Shown here: positions 14,601 to 27,269 of the stretch, one piece after another
Numbering within the stretch: position 1 is the first letter of the stretch
Layout: each line of letters begins with the position of its first letter
Source of the DNA: Stenopsyche tienmushanensis
Taxonomy: Eukaryota > Arthropoda > Insecta > Trichoptera > Stenopsychidae
NCBI GenBank assembly: GCA_008973525.1
Contig: WACJ01000249.1
Span: 310,001-374,000 of the forward strand
Length of the DNA stretch: 64,000 bases
Direction: 5' to 3'
Translations under genes and position numbers: made by a program
The notes under the pieces: generated by a model
Told to the model about the DNA's origin: nothing
The model's database searches: none
Seen by the model: only the letters and a program-made list of their open reading frames with translations

Positions 14601-15479
14601 GAACAATATTCGAATGTCTTGGAGGTTTTTCCTGGGGAAAAAATTTAATTTGCATTTCAATTGGTACCCAATGGAACTTAATTTATGTATGAAAATCCTC
14701 CCGTTGGAAAAATGAATGGAAATTTGCTCACCGAGAAAATTCCTCGCTAATGCTGGGTTTCACAATGCTACTAATTGGAACAGAATATACCGCTAACTAA
14801 GGTAGGAATATGGTCAAGGCTGGGAAAAAGTGGCTAATCCGAAAAGCAAATACGCCTTTAAAAAAATCTGACTAGGCATTGTAGAAATAATTCAAATCAA
14901 ATGGATAAATTCAATTTGGTAGATCAGTAATTTGGAGCTATGGAATTGCGCCAAGTGCGAATCTCACTGAATGCCTTCGTAACGTCGAAATTATTCTCAC
15001 AGCAATTCATTATTTTATTTCATTAAATCCATACTTTTTTATGACAAATCTGAAGCATTAAATTTATATTCTTTTAACTGCAAAAGCTTGCAAATAAACA
15101 GGCTAAATTTTATTGCAGCGGAATTAGTAAGACTGTAAAAAAGGTCGCGATGAAGACGCAAAAATACACAATTCAAAATAAATTTATATCATACGAAATG
15201 TCCGGTTTTTTTTAAGTCAACATAAAAACTCTATAAATACTTTTCAATTAACACTTTGCGAATCGTTCGGTTTTGTATCATCGTCAGATCCGTAACGAGG
15301 ATATGAAGCACCCGTGCTTATCTAACATGCAACCCCACCCTCATTTTTTTTAAAGTTATAAAAAACTATTATAAATGTAATATATTAAAAATTATTAGAA
15401 TTTATATTTTAAAATACGAAGATAGCCGGTTTTCTGTTTAAAAAAAATACAAAATTTAAAAGAGGCCATACGAAATGCC
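11691..15479. other. Gene-free AT-rich stretch
   Basis: No gene is supported. One perfect hairpin at 13491-13542 is listed separately. Open frames at 12179-12809 are AT-rich and without motifs. Confidence 0.5.
13491..13542. repeat. Perfect inverted repeat (11-bp arms)
   Basis: CAGGTGTCGCG at 13491-13501 and its exact complement CGCGACACCTG at 13532-13542 enclose a 30-base loop. It sits in a locally GC-richer patch (about 13430-13560). It could be a hairpin or the core of a small element. Function unknown. Confidence 0.7.
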
Positions 15480-15840
15480 AAGACGAACAGCGCAGTTGTC
15501 GACCAAATGAGGTAACCACCATTCCTTTACTTCCGTGATCGTACACCGAAAATGCCGCAAAAAGCCCTCAAACGGATGGAGTGGCCACAAGGACTATGTG
15601 TCCAACCGGTCCGCTTTTTGGACCGCTGACATGACGAATGAGCGCCCCGCGATCGGACGCCATATTCGAATATGTCTACAGATTACGAACTCTCATTATA
15701 AAACTAGATTGTCCGAAGAATACTTATCGTGATTGATTTGTTTAAATTTTACAATCGGTGTGATATATTGTTGTCTTTATTTTATTGCGGATTTATGTCG
15801 GCTGGGTCGGCCCAATGTTTGAGTGATAACGAAGAAAAAA
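15480..15840 (-). repeat. Dispersed non-LTR 3'-end fragment
   Basis: On the minus strand this matches the plus-strand segment at 48360-48640 along its length: the CCGCAATAAAATAAAG part, the GTAAAATTTAAACAA part, then the GCGTCCGATCGCG part and the TTGTGGCCACTCC part. The last two also occur at 11501-11610. The coding frame is broken. Confidence 0.6.
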
Positions 15841-17104
15841 GGAATTGGGCAACTTAGTTTATATTATAAAAACAGAGAGAGTCAAGTTTGATTAATGTAA
15901 AGTAGAAAGATCAAGTAAAATAAAAACCATTTGCAACTCTCGACCGAGTCGCTATTCTGCGTAAAATTCCTATTCAAATAATCATATCCTCAATTAAAAT
16001 AATATTCTATTGAAATTATCTATAACTGATACAGAGCATGGCATCTTTAAAAGGTGTAAAGCCATTTAAATAGATTTATCTTGATTATAAAAGTGCGAGT
16101 ATTTGTTGAAAGTGTTTAACTTTACGACAATGGGAAAACGATTTTTTTAAGATAAACTCCAGTTGAAATTGATATGATTTATCTTAGCTAAATTGTTATT
16201 TGTCAAAATATCCTTGAGTAATATTCCTAATATGATATTTCCATATTTACAGAGTATCAAGCAAGATAAGTTAGCAAACAAACGAAATTGCCAGTTTAAC
16301 ATCATATTAAATATTCCGTTTGAGAAACTAATCATACTTATTAATATTCATACGTTTATACATATATTAGTATTTCATCATTAATTTTGCTTAATTAACA
16401 TATTTCAATGTCTTGATTGGTAAAAGGCAGGAACGATATTCTTCCAGAGTCAAAATATATTTTTTTGCAATAGATGTCTGATAAATCCTTTCTACCTATT
16501 TTGGTCCATGTGGAATATATTTTATTATATAAATCAATTCAGGGCTGTCGTGTGGTTTCTTGAATAACTGTAATAGTGGATGACATAAAAGGGGAAGTGG
16601 CGGAAAATATTCGGAGGATTTATTTTTAGAAATAATAAATGTATATAGGGAAGATTCCCAGTTGGTCAAAAAAGAATTCTAGTACATATAAATCGATAGC
16701 AATGTGTCAATGGTACTCATAAGCACCTATAATTTTAAAAATGGACCACGTAGTTCTGATAAGCTCTGAAACTTTGCCAACTTTTTCCATATTGTAATGA
16801 CAAATGAGTGCCGGCCATTTTGTGTCAAAATGCTTTTCAGTATTCACGGAGACATTGGAATAAAGAGACTTCTTCTATTTCATGCCAATTTTGTACAATT
16901 TTCAACATTTTAATATATATTTAAAGTGTCATATTGCAATTTTAATACATACATATTTATTTTATTATCTCGCGAAATGAAGTTCCAAATTCAAAAATTG
17001 TTTTTCTACCATTTTATCGTTTAATTTAATTTTTTACTTGCTTTTTAATAATTCAAACGTTCCTTTTTTGAAAATATACATTTATATTTTACAATCCCAA
17101 AATC
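15841..17104. other. Gene-free AT-rich stretch
   Basis: Nothing supported. The overlapping open frames at 16147-16384 on both strands are low-complexity AT-rich sequence. Confidence 0.5.
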
Positions 17105-17235
17105 CTAAGACTATATCTTGGTAATGTAGTCAAATGTTGATATAATAGGTTAGATCCTGGAATCGAATTCAGATTATGGGAAACATTTTCACTGTACTAA
17201 CAAATTTAGAAGATCTGAAGCATTTATATTTTTGT
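17105..17235. repeat. Second copy of the 3310-3440 repeat
   Basis: It shares scattered blocks with the interior of the element at 3160-3686, in the same order: ATCTTGGTA, TTAGATCCTGGA, CAGATTATG and AGATC(T/A)GAA. About 130 bases are recognisable. No terminal repeats were found around this copy. Confidence 0.4.
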
Positions 17236-17259
17236 AGATAGTTTAGTACATTCAGGGCC

Positions 17260-17755
17260 TTGAAAGAAATTGACACTCCACCATACCTCACCAGAATGGT
17301 AGCACGGGAAAACTCTTATCTACGAAGACGCCGACGGGGAGAGAAGAGAAAAACCAGTGACGATAGACGTTCCACAGGGATCGATGCTCGGACCCTTCCT
17401 GTGGAACGCACTGCTGAGAATGCCGATAAATGCCAAAATGGTCACCTTCGCTGATGACGTTGCCATCCTAGTCACAACCAAATCCACGCAGATCCTGCGA
17501 ACGACCTGCGAGAACGCGCCGAGAAAGGCCAAGAAATGGCTGACAGGAGTTGTTCTGGAGCTCGCTGTTCAAAACACTGAGGCCCTCTTTTTCACAAGAC
17601 GCAGGAAGTTTGCACCTCCACTCATGAGGATCGGGGGTTACGAGATTAAATACTCAAGATCCATTTAGTATTTGGGGGTGGAGATTGATGACAAGCTCCA
17701 ATTCGTCACTTACACGAAGAAGGCGGCAGCGAAGTCTAGTATGAATAATTGATTT
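17260..17755 (+). pseudogene. Non-LTR reverse transcriptase fragment (R1/jockey-like)
   Basis: Two frames together give the palm of a reverse transcriptase. The first (17260-about 17345) has a 'PPYLTRMV...SYL' stretch. The second (17357-17665) has VPQGSMLGPFLWN, then the catalytic FADDVAILV at about 17447-17473. After a stop at 17666-17668 the same frame continues with YLGVEIDD. A frameshift near 17345 and that stop show it is dead. The motif order and spacing fit R1/jockey-type elements. Confidence 0.75.
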
Positions 17756-20700
17756 TTAACCAATTTTAATACATTTTCTGATTAATTTCGCCACTCACTC
17801 ATTCAAATATGTTCTTCATATACTGGTCCTCACATTCTATTTCAAGAACATGGCCCGTGAAAGTTTAGTAGTCATTGCAGTCCAAATTATGATCCTATTG
17901 GGTGACCGCTTTATCAGAGTTACTCACTGCTCCAAATTATCTATAGACATTTCTTCCTAGCATAATTGATGGAATTTAAATATTTTCACTTCGACGATCA
18001 TCAACAAATCTTCTTTTATTCACTTGCTGTCATTGAGTGGTTTCGAATCATTAAACGTTTAAGCTCTTACCGATCTCAAGGTGTTAATGTTGAACTTCAT
18101 ACTTAAAAGTCAGTTAAAGCTAGTTAGAAACATAGACTTCCTATTTAAGAAACTATAAAGTATTCTGTAAAACCTCTGAAACAAATTTGTTCTTATCAAG
18201 AATGTAAAAAAAACGAAGTAACTTGCTGACAATAAGTTTGTAGCCTTCGGCTATAAGCAAGGCTCTCTCAAAAAATGAAGAATAAGTTTTCTTCTTGTAT
18301 GTTTTATAAGCAGACTAGTATGGACTAAATTAACACCTAGAATCAGATGAAATTCAAATACTTGCACATCGAGAATAACCAGTGTTTTAACTTTTTTAAT
18401 TTTTTTATGTCAATAATATAATTATTTTTTGCACTATTAATGCTTAAAATAATTCAATCGTAAAACATCTTATCTTATATTGAGTATAGTTTTGAAATTT
18501 TGTATACTTCCAATCGTTTCCACGAATCCCCTGGCAATGCAATAAAGCTTTATTAATATAATGTTTCATTCGAACCAATTTTGGTCTTATAGATGCTAAA
18601 AACTGATTCGATGTGATTAATTTTAATAGGTTGTTTATTACTGCAATAATATGATAATGCGCCGAAAGATGCATTATGCATTTAGCGTTGCGGGGCGTCG
18701 GGGTTTTAAAACGTTGTGAAAAAGTAAACAACCCCTACTTTTGCTAAGGCGAAACGTCTTTATATGTAAAAATCTTGAGGAAAGTAATAAAAGTTTTCAC
18801 ATTATCCCGGGCTATTCCAAGTAAATGAAAAAATCCGCACCGAAATAGGAATAATAGCATAAAATATTCGAGCCGTCGAATACCTCCCTTATGCTGAGCT
18901 GAGGTGGCTCCATATCAAATCGTAGAATTGAACTAATTTAAATTTTACACTTTTCTGAAATATTTTATTACTTTTCAATTTAAATATTTAATTAATGATC
19001 GAATCAAATTATAAATTTGATGGCCAAAAAAGTTGATTGAATTTGACACCTATACTAGTCATTCGGTAAAAGCGATTTCTAAAGATATGCTCCAGAAAGT
19101 AAAACACTTGATTTTGGCAGACAAGCGAATAAATTTGTTGATGAATATCAAATGTATATAAAAAAAAACTAAATATGCACCTCAAGTATATTAAATTATA
19201 ATCAAAACGACACTCGAATAAATTACCGTCAAGAAATTGAAACTACTCAGACTAAAGCTAAATCTGTCATAGATATTTTGGGCTCAGATTAGAGTCCGTA
19301 CAGTTGAAAAACTACGTTTCTTCATCTTTAAAAAAATTTAAACTCAAAAACCTGATGTTGGCATGATAAAAACACCATATGCAAAAAGGTGCTGATGATT
19401 ATTTATGAGTGTATACAGAAATTTCTTGCTTACAGATATCACAGTAGATAGCTGTGTGATACAAGCAAATTATTTCACAAAATAATATTTTTTTATCAAT
19501 AATATGTTACTTTCATAAAATGATTGATAAAAATGAAGTGATGTTTGGTGGATTTCATAACATTTTCTTAGAATTGATTTGGATTATCTGAAAAAAATAT
19601 ATATTTCAATTAAAGTATGTATGTTGTGTACTCGTCCTGAGAAGAAATCTCATTATTTTATTCAAATATTTGAAGAAATGATACGCTTTTTGTATCAGCC
19701 CCTGAATAGGTTCATTATTCAAGGCTAACAAACGCAGTCAATCGATGGAGTAGAAATCCGAAATGAAGTAAGGAAGCCTATTTGCCCTATTTGATTAGCA
19801 ATCCGGGGGTCGAATACGTGTATATGAAGAATGGGGAAAATGAAGGAAACCAATATTTCTGCCACCTCCGATACACATTTTTCTCATTCCCCTGATTTAT
19901 ACGGCCCGACATAAAAGTTTTTCCGGATGTATGCTCGAGAAAAAACCATTACTCGATGGCTTCAGATGGGGCGATGGCGAACGATGCTGTCTTCCGGATT
20001 ACCACTGTTCCAGTTCCATAATGCTGCTGGAACCGACGTAATGATTTGCTCGTAAATGTCTGCTAAATTTTAGGGGTTGTTATTTTGTTCGCGGTCAATT
20101 TGCTCCGTTCGGCGGATTAAGCGCTGTTGTCTTTCGTTTTTGGATTTCATTATCATAATAATGGCCTGGAAGAAGTGCTTTCGAGCAATTTTCCGACCTG
20201 TGACCTGCTGGAACGAATTGATAAATGGCATGTGGCCATTCCGTATGCATAAGACGAAGATGCACGAGGACACTGTTCATGCATTATTCATCTCCATGTG
20301 GGCGCATACATCATCGTGATAGAGGCACGAGTCGTTAACTTGTCAATAGAAATGAAAGACATTAATTAATATGACAATGCATCTAAAGCACAATGGCTTC
20401 ATTATGTCATGAAGTATGAATTGATCGATTTTCATTTAGCATCTCAAGCGATTGATTTCCAAAGTCTTCAGCAATTAACATGTCTTTAAAGATGAATAAC
20501 TACAAATGTGCAATATAATGCTACATAACATTGCTATAAAATTTAAATTAAAGCATAAATAATAAATATATATAATTCTGCCCATTTTAAATATATTGAA
20601 AGTGAATTATTCAATGAAGTCTGAAGAGCATGTCTCAATTAAAGCTATAGAAAAGCACAGACCTATCAGACGGTCTGGAGGGAATTTATATAAAAAAAAA

Positions 20701-20930
20701 CATCCAAAGTACAAGTTCAAATGTATATTTAATTATACCATTTGACTTTGGGTTGACTTTTAGGACAGTTTTAAAAGTGGTTTACATATTTAACCTTCAT
20801 TATTAGTTTGAAAATGTATTATCGTTTACTGTGTATACATATAGCTTTTGATTATTTATCGATGTAAATAGGACATAAGAAAATTATAAAAATATATTTT
20901 TTACATACAGTCATCCAATATTAATGCATT
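17756..20930. other. Gene-free stretch
   Basis: No gene is supported. A patch at about 19730-20330 is closer to even base composition and has overlapping open frames on both strands, none with a known motif. It may be regulatory DNA, an unrecognised exon or a relic. Confidence 0.45.
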
Positions 20931-20936
20931 TTTATT
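20931..20936 (-). promoter_or_regulatory. Candidate poly(A) signal of the 21.0 kb gene
   Basis: AATAAA on the minus strand, 108 bases past the stop codon of the small secreted-peptide gene. Confidence 0.5.
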
Positions 20937-21043
20937 ATATTAACTTTTAATAAGAGATGCCTCCAATACAAAAATAGTAACTACTTCAGGGAAATTAGAA
21001 CAGGATAACATTGGTAAATGACAGTTTCTTCCAGAAATCTTCA

Positions 21044-21407
21044 TTAATCATAAAATCCACTTGCCTTGTATATATTGAGCTGTAAACAACCAAGTGTTTT
21101 GCAGAATTCAGTGGTGACCTGAATTTAAAAAAATGATTTACAATCAAAACAATACTGATTATTGTTTAATTTAGATTCAAACTTACCTCCGGGACTTCAG
21201 TTTTATATTTCAACCTTTGAGTACTATCATATCCAAACTCCGTATATAATGGTATTGCTTGTACTTGGTCTAGCATAAATATGCTCATGAAGACAAGAAG
21301 AAAAATCTAGAGAAATAAGTTTAAATGTTTAATTAAAAAAATCGAGATTTTACTTCAAGTATAAAATTAATAGCACATACTAGAATACATTTTCGAAAAA
21401 ATACCAT
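21044..21407 (-). CDS. Small secreted peptide, three micro-exons
   Basis: I assembled this by eye. The minus-strand exons are 21407-21381 (27 nt), 21306-21187 (120 nt) and 21118-21044 (75 nt, with stop). All joins are phase 0, with GT donors (GTATG, GTAAGT) and AG acceptors (TCTCTAG, AAATTCAG). The product has 73 residues. Residues 1-26 form a textbook signal peptide: a basic start (FFRKC), a hydrophobic core split between exons 1 and 2, and a VQA-like cleavage site. That the hydrophobic core continues across the intron is good evidence for the model. The mature part of about 47 residues is polar with two Tyr-rich patches, and its only cysteines form FCKTLGC (Cys-x4-Cys) near the C-terminus, so a small disulfide ring is possible. 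There is no KR-type processing site. I do not recognise the family. Options are a peptide hormone, a gland product or an effector. Confidence 0.6.
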
Positions 21408-21434
21408 ATTTTTAACACAAAATATTTGGTTTGG

Positions 21435-21449
21435 ATCCGTGTCACGGAT
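21435..21449. promoter_or_regulatory. Perfect palindrome upstream of the secreted-peptide gene
   Basis: ATCCGTG-T-CACGGAT: 7-base arms with a 1-base centre, 28 bases upstream of the start codon at 21407. An AT-rich TATA-like stretch (minus strand TTTTATTTATT) lies just further upstream at about 21458-21470. It could be a binding site for a dimeric factor, or chance. Confidence 0.4.
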
Positions 21450-22254
21450 GCTGTGAATAAATAAAATTTTCCACATACACAGTCTACTTAAATTATTAAC
21501 GATATAATCGCATGTAATTTATTTGACCATAAAAATTTGTCACAACATTTCCTATCCACGATATGGTTTATGTTATCGCAATATTTTTAATGAATCGAAC
21601 AAAATGTCCTTTAATTTTGTAGTTTTATGGCTAGATTAGCAAAGATCTTAAATAATGGTAAATAATTTCCAACTATTATATTATAATACATTTCAAATGA
21701 AATGTCCGATTGTGTGGGTCTTGATTGTTATGCGGTAGATTCTCAATTATCCGGGCTAATGCTGTATTTATAAATAAAAATGCTCATATTGTAGCAAATA
21801 AGTGGCCGTTGGTAGTAAGATAGTAAGCGTTACCTAAATATATAAAGGTATATTAAAAAAATCTAGAGATTTTTAAACAAACTTCTAATATCACTTCGAA
21901 TTTTTCTCAAAGCTATTATATCATGATATTTCAACATAATAATGTATTGTTACTCTCATTTTCTTCTTCTTAAGAAACAAAATAAACGATATCTGAATCA
22001 TCTATGAATTCAAAACCTGGATCATTTAAATCATGATCGAGTCACTCTTCGATGTTTTTCCTATCCACGTTTTCAAAACATTTTAAATTTTCCAATAATT
22101 CACCTACTTCAGATATATCATTTGCTTCATTCTCTTAAGAATGCATTATATATGTGTCCATGCCAAGAAGAATCTTTTTCGAACGACATCGATCGTTTCT
22201 TGGGCGTGACGTGTAGGAGGCGGTAGTCATGATGGTCGTTGGATAACCTTGACT
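21450..22254. other. Gene-free AT-rich stretch
   Basis: Upstream region of the small secreted-peptide gene. No further exon or element was recognised. Confidence 0.4.
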
Positions 22255-22275
22255 GCGGGAAGACGTGCTTCCCGC
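22255..22275. repeat. Perfect hairpin, 8-bp GC-rich arms
   Basis: GCGGGAAG at 22255-22262 and CTTCCCGC at 22268-22275 flank ACGTG. It is GC-rich within AT-rich DNA, beside a Tigger relic whose coding similarity ends nearby. Confidence 0.6.
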
Positions 22276-22283
22276 GGCCAAAT

Positions 22284-22790
22284 CTAATGATCAATAAGAA
22301 TGTTATCTAAGACGAGAGTCTTTCTATTCGTCACCCGTCCACTTCCATCCCACTTCTCGGCTACATAACGGCCCGAGAGTAGAACGAACCCACCTGCAAG
22401 CGTGGCTATCTTGACGAAAATGTGGGAGCGGGGCGCGATCCGGGGACTTGTTTTCAATATGTTTTCATTTGGATGAAAAGGATCATTATCTAATAAGAAT
22501 ACTGCTTTCTGTGGCAATCCCTTAATTTTAAAAATATCTCAAACCTCTGGATCCCATTTCTTTTTGAACCAATTTTCAAAAATCGCTCTGTCCATCAATG
22601 CCCCGCTTTTTGTTATAATAATCGACAGGAATATTTTTTATTTCAGTTCCCTTAAAAAATCGAGATATGTTAACATTTTTTAGCCCCTCATAGGAAATGT
22701 TTTCCTTTATGTTGGAATACAAAAACAAACTTTGACCGTAAGTAAGCATGCCTTTTCACACTGAACACGCAATATTTTTTTTCCAATATT
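22284..22790 (-). pseudogene. Pogo/Tigger-type transposase fragment (DDE domain)
   Basis: Read on the minus strand from about 22760, the frames give LTYGQSLFLYSNIKENISYEG..., then IPVDYYNKKR, then a DFENWFKKKWDPEV stretch, then PQKAVFLLDNDPFHPNEN. This is the order found in the DDE domain of pogo/Tigger (jerky-like) transposases: 'iPv.Y..q..aWM...iF..Wf...f.P.vr', then 'lp.KalLlLDNaPsHp'. The usual Ala after LDN is Asp here. The frame changes between blocks and, past about 22440, the sequence becomes unrelated GC-richer DNA. Dead, truncated copy. Confidence 0.7.
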
Positions 22791-23130
22791 CAATATATAA
22801 TAAATTTTAAAATGATGTGACAAAATAACATCGACATCCATTTATTTCACAGTGCTCTCTAGTTCAAATATTTTTATTTTGCAGAATTCCTACGGGAAAC
22901 ACGTCAAACAAACTCGTATTAATATAATCGCCCACCTATGGGGGAAATATACATTTTAATATTATTAATATATTCAAAGATTAATTTGGGTGTGACACTG
23001 AAAATTATTCCCGCAATGAATTATGTATTAATTTACTAATTTATATGATAAATAAATTCACAGACGAGACAAAAATCGTTGTTATTTAATGTAGGCCAAA
23101 CATTTCCATGGAAAACCTGCTTTTCAAGCT
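22791..23130. other. AT-rich spacer
   Basis: Nothing recognised. Confidence 0.4.
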
Positions 23131-23319
23131 TTAAGCACTCACTGGGTCACTAACGAAAGGTTTGTGGAGGGCTTTAATAGTACCATCGATGAATATGTAA
23201 CGGAAATGGCCATCGAAATCTATGGTTCTTACTTTAGGGTCTGTTTTGATTACACATAGTGCTGTTCTAATATCGTGAGAGAGAATAGTTTGGCCAAATA
23301 GCTGGAGTTCTGTATTATG
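23131..23319 (-). CDS. Possible terminal coding exon, unknown protein
   Basis: A minus-strand open frame runs from just after an in-frame stop at 23322-23320 to TAA at 23133-23131, giving up to 62 codons. The translation is balanced and not low-complexity; a typical part is DPKVRTIDFDGHFRYIFIDG. The local base composition is richer in G and C than both flanks. Two possible acceptors (ACAG ending at 23311, or CCAG ending at 23302) would make this a last exon. I found no matching upstream exon and do not recognise the family. It could be a real 3' exon, a retrocopy or a transposon piece. Confidence 0.3.
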   Translation of the reverse strand, partial: HNTELQLFGQTILSHDIRTALCVIKTDPKVRTIDFDGHFRYIFIDGTIKALHKPFVSDPVSA

Positions 23320-23642
23320 TTAAAAGTTTTTGAAAATCAATATTTTTTGATTATTCCATATTTAATATTCAATGGCATTATTTACGACCTTTAAAATTAT
23401 ATTGCATGCTATCAAAAACCCATTAAAACGAAATAAAACAAACAATATTATTTATTTATGATATGATCATTATTGTTATCATCATTATTCTTATCACAGT
23501 GCAGTCGCGTGCAATGCACAATAGGGCAGGGCCTATTTAATATCTATTAATGGTAAAAGCCACCTTCTTACGCACTCAATATTAAATACAGCAGGACCTC
23601 CGAATTTTATTTATGAACACTCACTTTACATTATTTACAAAT

Positions 23643-23680
23643 TTTTCCAAAAATGCGCACGAACTTTTGGACTGACCTGA
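23643..23680 (-). mobile_element. Solo mariner-type terminal repeat
   Basis: On the minus strand this reads CAGGTCAGTCCAAAAGTTCG and continues TGCGCATTTTTGGA. It is nearly identical to 45319-45353 (plus strand). No transposase coding sequence was recognised next to it, so it is a remnant end or part of a MITE. Confidence 0.6.
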
Positions 23681-24303
23681 TATTTGTATATTAATTTTTT
23701 GTAACATATTTATTTTGCTAGCTTATGTTGTGTTACGTACACATCATACTATATAATGGAGAAAAATTGTTTTTAGGCATGTTTTTTGATAAGCTAGCGG
23801 AAACATGCTGCTCTTATTCATGCGAAAGAAACATATTCCTGCTTCCTTATGCGAATATACCTATTTATATTGAGTTTCTTTGTATCCAGATCTTAATGGG
23901 AACAAGTAAGCATGGCGTATGTTATTAATTATGTTACGAAATAAGAAATAACAACGTTTGTTAACACGTCATTCGTTCTAAATCCGTAATTGTTTCTGGG
24001 AACATTTTAATCAAATATTCATTTTCAACAAGCATTTATGATGCTTACTTTTGAGCTGTCGTATAGTTTATTCCCATGGTAATTTTCATGTAATTACGGC
24101 TTTGTGCTATAAAGTCTTTGCCAGTGGTTCCCAATACAAAAATCCATAGGAACAAATATTATACTATATCATTTTGAGCAATAAGATTTCAATCACTTCA
24201 AATATTGTTAATTATATGTTTTACTGAAAAACTAGGTACAGCAAATGAATATACATACAGAAAATATTCAGATGTTAAACTAGACTATCTATATATTCAG
24301 GTA
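23681..24303. other. AT-rich spacer
   Basis: No supported gene. An open frame at 23725-23928 has no motif or splice support. Confidence 0.4.
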
Positions 24304-24749
24304 CAGTAGAACCTCCATTATCCGGACCTCGTTTATCCAAATTAATTTACTGATTTGCACGTAGAGAATTATGTTCACTTTTGCTCACGTACTTAATGGA
24401 TTGCATATTATGAAGTTTACTAATTGTTTAATATCAAAAGATGGAAGCTAAGAGTGAAAAATTAAGAAAAAATCAGGATATAGAGAACCTGAAGAGTCAT
24501 ATTTGGTCTATTAGTGTGTGAAAAAACAATATTTTTCAATACAAAATTAAATGAAGATTCCACTTTCAAACCGAGTTCGAGCTGGCTTGAAAATTTCAAA
24601 ACGATGTGATTTGGCAGCTTCTAAAAGAAAAACTAGCTTAAAGCCAAATCGGTAATCTGGAATCTAGACAGATAAAAATTATTCATACTTTTCCTGTCAA
24701 TTATGATTACTTTCATCCCCAATTAGTCCGGATAATCGAGGTTCTACTA
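24304..24749. mobile_element. Pogo/Tigger-family deletion derivative with TIRs
   Basis: The left end CAGTAGAACCTCCATTATCC and the inverted right end TAGTAGAACCTCGATTATCC form about 22-base terminal repeats flanked by TA on each side (24302-24303 and 24750-24751). These ends are typical of pogo/Tigger elements. Inside, about 24530-24650 on the plus strand reads like the DNA-binding region of a pogo transposase (FNTKLNEDSTFKPSSSWLENF), but the DDE domain is gone. Internally deleted, about 446 bp. Confidence 0.75.
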
Positions 24750-24969
24750 TATTTGAAAGATAATCGATTAATGTCACTCTTTGGGACAATGGATTAAATC
24801 CAGTTACATTAAATTTATTTTATTCATCTCAATCAATATTATTAAAAACATACCATACGTAAACAAGAAAAATAAAACCACAGCGTTGTATTACGTAAAA
24901 AATTAAAAATATTGTGCCTTTATATAATTTGAAGAAAAAAACATAAAAAAGGGTCAGCCCGCATGGTAT

Positions 24970-25965
24970 GTCTAAATAATTATAAATATGTTGAGCTTTC
25001 ATCCAAAAAAAATTATCATTCGTATCCTACAAATATCTGCAAGTTTATTTAGCAGAAAATGTAAGCAATTTGAGAATACACCAAGATGAAAATTCATCTG
25101 AATATTAACATAATAAAAAAAAACATTGTATCAAACATGCAATGAGATTTCCATTCACTTTAATGCTTGATATAATCGTCTTTGACCAGGATATTATTGT
25201 TGAAACTAGTGGTGAATATGTCGCAATCTATTATACACTAGCATGAATATTAACCAATTTACGACAACGACAATTTATGGGGTACATACATTTAATATTT
25301 TTATTTGATTTAACTATGAAATACTTCTGAACTCTTAACAATTAATATTCATGCTAATTCGTCAATAGTAACTAAGACTTGAATCCACAAATGATTTAGT
25401 TAATTTTTGATGCTTTCGCATTCTAAAACCTTATCACTGAGATAATTCATCCACAAAGACTTTGGGTGATGATAATGAATCTCATCATAATAAATAGTGT
25501 AGTTATATTCAATCCAAGTATTTAAAACAACATCCGGCGAACTAAAATAAGTACATCATCTACAATTTATCTTGAATACTTGAAAGAGCACACGCCAAAA
25601 TATCGTATATGAATAAATAAGAAATTCAAACAAATTCAAAGAATAAGGCCTAAGAAACTGCTGTATTTTATTGCTTGGATATATTACAAACATTCCAAAT
25701 CCTTGTATGTAGAAAGAATCCATCAAAAAGAATGAGATTGACGCAAAGATTCTGATATAAAATTTAAAAAAAGCAAAAACGTTCCGCACGCAAAGAACAT
25801 GGATACAATTATAATTTTACAGAGCTTTCATCCAAAACAAATTATTATGAGTATTCTGAAAATTTTCCCAAGCTTATTTACCAGAAAGAATTCCAAACAA
25901 TGTTTTAATTAAGAAATATACCAAGGTAGACATGCATATTAATATCAAATTCCTTAAAAATTCGA
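24970..25965. repeat. Diverged direct duplication
   Basis: Segments 24998-25130 and 25818-25965 align in the same orientation: GAGCTTTCATCCAAAA, AATTATnATnnGTAT, CAAGnTTATTTAnCAGAAA and ATAnACCAAG. In one frame both read LSSKxNY and then diverge. Only the second copy has a strong acceptor (ATTTTACAG) in front. Both frames soon stop, so this is either a pair of decayed exons or a non-coding repeat. The rest up to 26640 is AT-rich without a recognised gene. Confidence 0.45.
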
Positions 25966-26644
25966 TTTGTACATAATCCGGTTAATTTCGAGTGTGTAAC
26001 GACATTAATATGAAGATAATACGAATTAGTCAAAAATATTATCATAATGTATCAGCATTTTTTTTTAATTATTAACAAACCTTTATTCAGGAAAAATATA
26101 ATTTTACAAGGAAAATGGTGTATCAATATACATATTTACATTTAAAAAAATTGTTTAACAATTTGAGTCTTAGATTACTATCCTTATCCTAATTACAAAT
26201 ATATTTGTTAGCTTTTGATAAATTTTAAATATTATAAGTTAATTTATTTTATAGGAGGAAATATGAGAAACCCCTTTACGACATACCCCCCCTTAAACCC
26301 ATCTCAAAAAGTAAAAATAAATATTACAATCAAACATTTTTTGGCATCTTGTGAGTGTTGAAATGAGTCGATTAGTGTGATTTGGCATTTTTGTGTAAAA
26401 ACTGTAGTGTTAGCCTATGAAAATATTCCTTTATAAAAGGAAGCTTATTTTTTTATGCATTCAGTGTATGTAAAAATGTTAAATGTAATTTTTACAGCTC
26501 TGTTTTGTATAATTCGGAGTTTGTAACAATTGCTTATGTTATTCCAGACGGGAGCGGCATATATGACTATCGTTCTAATCAGAGTTTTGTATATTAACCC
26601 CTAGAGGAGTACTAGTCGCATGGTCTGCGATCCCCCTCCACTTA

Positions 26645-26995
26645 TTCAAAAAGAGCACTCTTGTACATTGAGCTCAGAGACAGACAGAGACAGAGAGGGA
26701 ACGTAGCGCAGTTTAGGAGACAGAGACGAAAAGCTTCCCCGCATACATCGCACCATTGTATAGATCGTTACCCCAAATTTATCGACTAATTATGATTTCG
26801 ATTTCAAGTTTGTTATTTGTTTACGCAAAAAAATTACCGAATATTTTTTGCTGTCGACAGTGCTGCTTGTCGAATGAGTCTTTGTCCAATCATCATTTCG
26901 TTCTAAAACAGCAGCAAATGAATCGATTTCTTGTGTATTGTTTATATAAAGAAATGAAGTGGTTTTTATGCTATCAACAGTATTTATTTACAATT
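26645..26995. repeat. Dispersed repeat family, copy A
   Basis: It shares ordered blocks with 40600-40850: GCACTCTTGTAC(A/G)TTGAGCTC, a GACAGAGAC-rich part, AACGTAGCGCAGTT, ATACATCGCAC / GTACATCGCAC, GTATAGATCGTTA, then AATGAATC(G/A)ATTTC and GTGTATTGTTTAT. A third, partial copy lies at 49030-49280. There is no coding frame of note. A SINE-like or MITE family is possible. Confidence 0.6.
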
Positions 26996-27269
26996 GACTC
27001 TGCCTCGAATTGAAGATTGTCATACGCTGATATGAGCTGACAGACAATAATCGATGTAAAGCGATTATGGCATCAACGACTTCGTCGATATTAAATTTGC
27101 TCATTCCTCAAAAGGTTAATAGTATATTTGAGGCTGAAAGAGCACTGCATCGACGAAAAATAGAGTGCAGCTCCCAAGGCTGCTAACCCACGGGCATGAT
27201 CCCCAGACACCTTAGTCTTCTGTCCAAAGTCACCCTTAAGTCCTTTAGGGATTCCATTAAATAGAGCTG